Shown here one piece after another: positions 11,953-13,979 of a stretch of DNA of 13,979 nt (the stretch's first letter is position 1; the number at the start of each line of letters is the position of its first letter). The notes beneath the pieces were generated by a model. That model was given only the letters and a program-made list of their open reading frames with translations. It was not told the DNA's origin and did not search any database. A program made the translations under genes and the position numbers. The stretch comes from Candidatus Falkowiibacteriota bacterium (GTDB lineage Archaea > Iainarchaeota > Iainarchaeia > Iainarchaeales > GCA-2688035): NCBI GenBank assembly GCA_017610485.1, contig JAFCBY010000019.1:1-13979 (forward strand), in the 5' to 3' direction.

Positions 11953-12774
11953 ATGACTGCCAGAAACAGCATTTTGTTAATTGTCAAGCAGCAGCCTGGC
12001 GTAGAGTACAACGAGCTCTTGAACAAGATTTCGGGAAACTATGGCAGTATTGAGTCTGCCAGAGCCGCGCTTAGCAGGAGCATTCGCTACCTGAATGCCT
12101 TGGGGCTTGTCGCCAGGCGCAAAAACAACCTTTTTGCAACAGGCAAGGGGGCCGCCTTGCTGAATTCGGAAATGCAGAACAAGCTTCTTTTGAGGCTGAA
12201 CGAGTTCATGAACGGCAAGGAGCCAACTGCGCGCTTTGACAAGGGCGTTGAGCTAATGCAAACTTTGATTGAGAGAAGCAAGCAAGACAGGGATTTGCTT
12301 CTTGCGGCGCAGGGAAGCGTTGACTTCTATGTGTCAGACCTGGCTGGGTTGGAAAAAGATGTGAAAAAGCGCATTCACAGTCTGCAGTACCTGCACAAGA
12401 TTTTCAAGCAGCAGATTTCGGCCCTGAAGGAACTGGACTTTCCTGACTTCAAAAGAATGCGATTTGACAAGGAGTCCAAAATGCTTGTGAGGGATATTGC
12501 CAAAGAGCTCAAGGCAAAGGTTTTTACAGCAGAGTGCGCAAACGAGCCATTTAGGCAGAAGGCCTTGGAGCACTTTCATGCAAAGGGCAGGCAGCACGAC
12601 CTCTTCCTCGAAACCAAGCACTTGCCCAAATTCCTTACCTTTGTGGAAAACAAATCCTCTGAGAGAAATCCTGTAACCATCTTCATCGCAGGCATTAAGG
12701 TTAAAATAGACTTCCCACACATTTTCTTCACCGGGCCGTACAAGCAGCTGCAGAAGCTTTTGGGGGGCAAATGA
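11953..12774 (+). CDS. Protein with an N-terminal winged-helix-like domain, function unknown
   Basis: The 273-residue product begins with a probable winged-helix DNA-binding domain (about residues 1-75). Helices run ILLIVKQQPGVEYNELLNKI and ESARAALSRSIRYLNALGLV, followed by a wing-like RRKNNLFATGKGAALL. The middle (about 85-200) is helical and charged. The last 50 residues are more beta-like, with NPVTIFIAGIKVKIDFPHIF. No catalytic motif was seen. The layout suggests a transcriptional regulator or nucleic-acid-binding protein, but the target is unknown. It is the first gene of a pair with the glycosyltransferase 1 nt downstream, so the two are probably co-translated. Confidence 0.7.
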   Translation: MTARNSILLIVKQQPGVEYNELLNKISGNYGSIESARAALSRSIRYLNALGLVARRKNNLFATGKGAALLNSEMQNKLLLRLNEFMNGKEPTARFDKGVELMQTLIERSKQDRDLLLAAQGSVDFYVSDLAGLEKDVKKRIHSLQYLHKIFKQQISALKELDFPDFKRMRFDKESKMLVRDIAKELKAKVFTAECANEPFRQKALEHFHAKGRQHDLFLETKHLPKFLTFVENKSSERNPVTIFIAGIKVKIDFPHIFFTGPYKQLQKLLGGK

Positions 12775-12775
12775 C

Positions 12776-13471
12776 GTGTCTTCAGTAAACGGCACGGTGA
12801 TAGTAATTCCTGCCTTCAACGAGGAAAAGTGGGTTGGGAAAAGCATTGACCTGATTAGGGCAACCGGGGTAAAGGCGCGCATTATTGTGGTAAACGATGG
12901 CAGTACCGATGGAACGAGCAAGGTGGCCATGCAAAAGGGATGTGATGTGCTAAATTTTCCCAAGAACAGGGGAAAGTCAAGCGCTTGCCTTGCAGGGATT
13001 AAGGAGGCTCTTAGGGGAAATGCCGTTTGTGTTATAACACTTGATGCCGATATGACAAAAATTCCTTCACATACGCTTAAATTGCTTGAGGAGTCCGCCA
13101 GCAAGGCGACTGTGAAAAAGGAGGCCAAAATATTCATTGCACCCTATGAGGAAGGTACCCCCTCCAAAATTGAACGCTACCAATATAGTGGGATAAGGTC
13201 CTTCAGCAAAGCTGCCTGCTTGATGCTGAGAAGAAAGGAGATTAAGAGCGTGCCTTGTGGAATGGGCTGGGAAGAATTTTTGAATGTCTATACCAAGATA
13301 GAAAAGGTTAGGCTAAACACTGAACCAGTTATGCAAAGAGCTGCCTTCCTAAAAACCAAGGGAACCCTGCAATCAAGAGATATGATAGAAACACGGGCAA
13401 GGATGGCCAGAAGAGGGCTTGCAAAACTGCCCCCTGGCTCTGTGAAGCAAAGGCGAAGGAGGCGAAAATAA
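12776..13471 (+). CDS. Glycosyltransferase family 2 protein
   Basis: Likely transfers a sugar from a nucleotide-sugar donor to a lipid, protein or glycan acceptor. The 231-residue product has the GT-A fold signatures: VIPAFNEEKWV (about 10-20), VVNDGSTDGT (38-47) and a nucleotide/metal-binding DAD at 90-92 (ITLDADM). SGIRSF follows around residue 140. There is no membrane segment. It ends in an unusual basic tail, KQRRRRRK. The GTG start at 12776 is 1 nt after the previous stop and follows a G6 run at 12762-12767, which can serve as a Shine-Dalgarno-like sequence. Substrate cannot be deduced. It is probably in one transcript with the winged-helix gene. Confidence 0.85.
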   Translation: MSSVNGTVIVIPAFNEEKWVGKSIDLIRATGVKARIIVVNDGSTDGTSKVAMQKGCDVLNFPKNRGKSSACLAGIKEALRGNAVCVITLDADMTKIPSHTLKLLEESASKATVKKEAKIFIAPYEEGTPSKIERYQYSGIRSFSKAACLMLRRKEIKSVPCGMGWEEFLNVYTKIEKVRLNTEPVMQRAAFLKTKGTLQSRDMIETRARMARRGLAKLPPGSVKQRRRRRK

Positions 13472-13507
13472 TAAAGGGAGGAATGAATGCAATATCTTAA
13501 ACAAAAA

Positions 13508-13666
13508 GCGTCTGTCAGCCAATGGTTAGGCTTCGAGCTTCCCAAAACTTTTCTTTAGAAAAGAAAAGTTTGCAAAAGAAACCTTTTGGCTTCGCCAAAA
13601 GAAACGGCTGCTTTGCAGCCGAAACGGAACAAGCTCGCAATCCGGGTTCGAATCCCGGCGGACGCA
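13508..13666 (+). tRNA. tRNA-Gly (anticodon CCC) with an 87-nt intron
   Basis: Acceptor GCGTCTG (13508-13514) pairs with CGGACGC (13659-13665) with one G-U. The discriminator is A13666 and CCA is not encoded. The D arm is AGCC-AATGGTTA-GGCT (13517-13532). The anticodon stem CGAGC (13534-13538) pairs with GCTCG (13633-13637), and the T arm CCGGG-TTCGAAT-CCCGG is perfect. The spliced loop is TTCCCAA, giving anticodon CCC (13541-13543) for glycine. The G1-C72, C2-G71, G3-C70 and A73 pattern fits glycine identity. The splice sites form a bulge-helix-bulge: TTCC (13539-13542) pairs with GGAA (13626-13629), each followed by a CAA bulge cut after CA. The intron lies at the canonical 37/38 position. 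Confidence 0.93.
13545..13631 (+). other. tRNA intron composed of three perfect hairpins
   Basis: The intron holds three hairpins, each with a 3-nt loop: a 12-bp stem (13545-13556 with 13560-13571), an 8-bp stem (13583-13590 with 13594-13601) and a 7-bp stem (13605-13611 with 13615-13621). A-rich linkers separate them and GAAAC recurs at 13578-13582, 13601-13605 and 13621-13625. CAAAAGAAAC occurs twice (13573-13582 and 13596-13605). There is no open reading frame large enough for a homing endonuclease. Confidence 0.8.
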
Positions 13667-13798
13667 TGACTTAATTTCCTCTGGAATTTGTGGTCACTGA
13701 GTTTGCTGTTGGGAATAGTGCTTCTCATTGCCTTGTTCCTGTGCCTTGACGAGACATAATTCCTATCTTGGTCCATTCTCCGAACGGACAACCAAAGG

Positions 13799-13836
13799 TT
13801 TAAATTCACTTAATGCCAACATTTCTTTGTTGGTGG
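13799..13836 (+). promoter_or_regulatory. Promoter and Shine-Dalgarno motif of the HAD-like gene
   Basis: TTTAAATT at 13799-13806 is a TATA candidate placing a start near 13830. GGTGG at 13832-13836 lies 6 nt before ATG 13843 and could serve as a weak Shine-Dalgarno motif. The rest of the 13667-13842 gap shows no gene that I can support. Confidence 0.4.
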
Positions 13837-13842
13837 TTTCTA

Positions 13843-13979
13843 ATGGCTGAGGTAAAAGCTGTTTTTTTTGATTTGGATGACACTCTTTTCGATTGCTCTG
13901 GCTCGCTTATTGAGAACGCAAGGAAGCGAGCGGCAAAGGCAATGGTTGTGGCTGGCCTCCCTGTTTCGGGAAAGAAGGC
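13843..13979 (+). CDS. HAD-family hydrolase, N-terminal part (runs off the window)
   Basis: Haloacid dehalogenase superfamily phosphatase-like enzyme; only the first 45 codons are present. It begins MAEVKAVFFDLDDTLFDCSG. The DLDDT at residues 10-14 is HAD motif I, whose first Asp is the phosphoaspartate nucleophile and the second Asp the general acid/base. A helical cap region begins after it (ENARKRAAKAMVV). Motifs II to IV are outside the window, so substrate and subfamily cannot be judged. The start follows GGTGG by 6 nt. It lies downstream of the tRNA and appears to be transcribed separately. Confidence 0.85.
   Translation, partial: MAEVKAVFFDLDDTLFDCSGSLIENARKRAAKAMVVAGLPVSGKK

Noticed and set aside
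13555..13809. 84-residue minus-strand open frame containing AGIRTRI
   Set aside because: This peptide is the well-known false translation of a tRNA T arm read backwards; the frame overlaps the tRNA-Gly gene and its intron hairpins.
13667..13842. Possible small RNA between the tRNA and the HAD-like gene
   Set aside because: A short bulged hairpin (13768-13795) exists, but no C/D-box pair, kink-turn or strong promoter could be made out.
1..13979. CRISPR array, insertion sequence or replication origin
   Set aside because: No regularly spaced repeats, transposase-like protein, terminal inverted repeat pair or origin-recognition-box cluster was seen; the hairpin groups at 9018-9108 and 13545-13621 have unrelated stems.

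Overview
The window is archaeal. It carries the classical archaeal secE-spt5-rpl11-rpl1-rpl10-rpl12 order, a P0-type L10 and a eukaryote-like P1/L12 ending in GLFG. It also has eL44 (L44e), TATA-box promoters of the TTTTTAAA type, a class III signal-peptide pilin and a tRNA intron bounded by a bulge-helix-bulge. Base composition is moderate, genes are tightly packed, and the pilin and Lon-like protease are of kinds common in DPANN archaea. A DPANN member (Diapherotrites-, Micrarchaeota- or Woesearchaeota-like) is my inference, not something the sequence proves.

Layout. Positions 1-3434 (+) hold the translation/secretion block: SecE, Spt5, uL11, uL1, uL10 (P0) and the P1/L12 stalk protein. It is closed by a T-rich terminator and followed by a hairpin. 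Positions 3592-5964 (+) encode a secreted, membrane-anchored Lon-like serine protease with a long cytoplasmic tail. Its stop codon overlaps that of a convergent SMC-family ATPase (8942-5961, -). The SMC protein has canonical SMC heads but a Rad50-like CPTC zinc-hook motif at its exact midpoint instead of an SMC hinge. A structured, terminator-like intergenic stretch separates it from an upstream polytopic membrane protein (9915-9118, -).

Positions 11001-10033 (-) hold a pilin-like gene fused to a DUF1566/Lcl_C-like domain. It is broken by a frameshift at a CCCC run, and a further coding-like tail lies beyond its stop. Divergent from it is rpl44e (11153-11440, +), which faces a small unrecognised gene (11853-11467, -). 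A winged-helix protein and a family-2 glycosyltransferase (11953-13471, +) follow with a 1-nt gap between them. Then come a tRNA-Gly(CCC) with an 87-nt intron made of three perfect hairpins (13508-13666), and the start of a HAD-family hydrolase that runs off the window.

Working together: the first block supplies ribosomal stalk and L1-stalk proteins, a transcription elongation factor and a translocon subunit. The SMC protein would act in chromosome organisation. The protease, pilin and membrane protein are envelope functions. Several monocistronic genes have a TATA-like box about 22-34 nt before the ATG, implying leaderless transcripts, while operon-internal genes carry Shine-Dalgarno motifs. 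No CRISPR array, insertion sequence or rRNA was seen. The most noteworthy items are the zinc-hook SMC, the modular tRNA intron, the frameshifted pilin and the P0 protein lacking the usual stalk tail.
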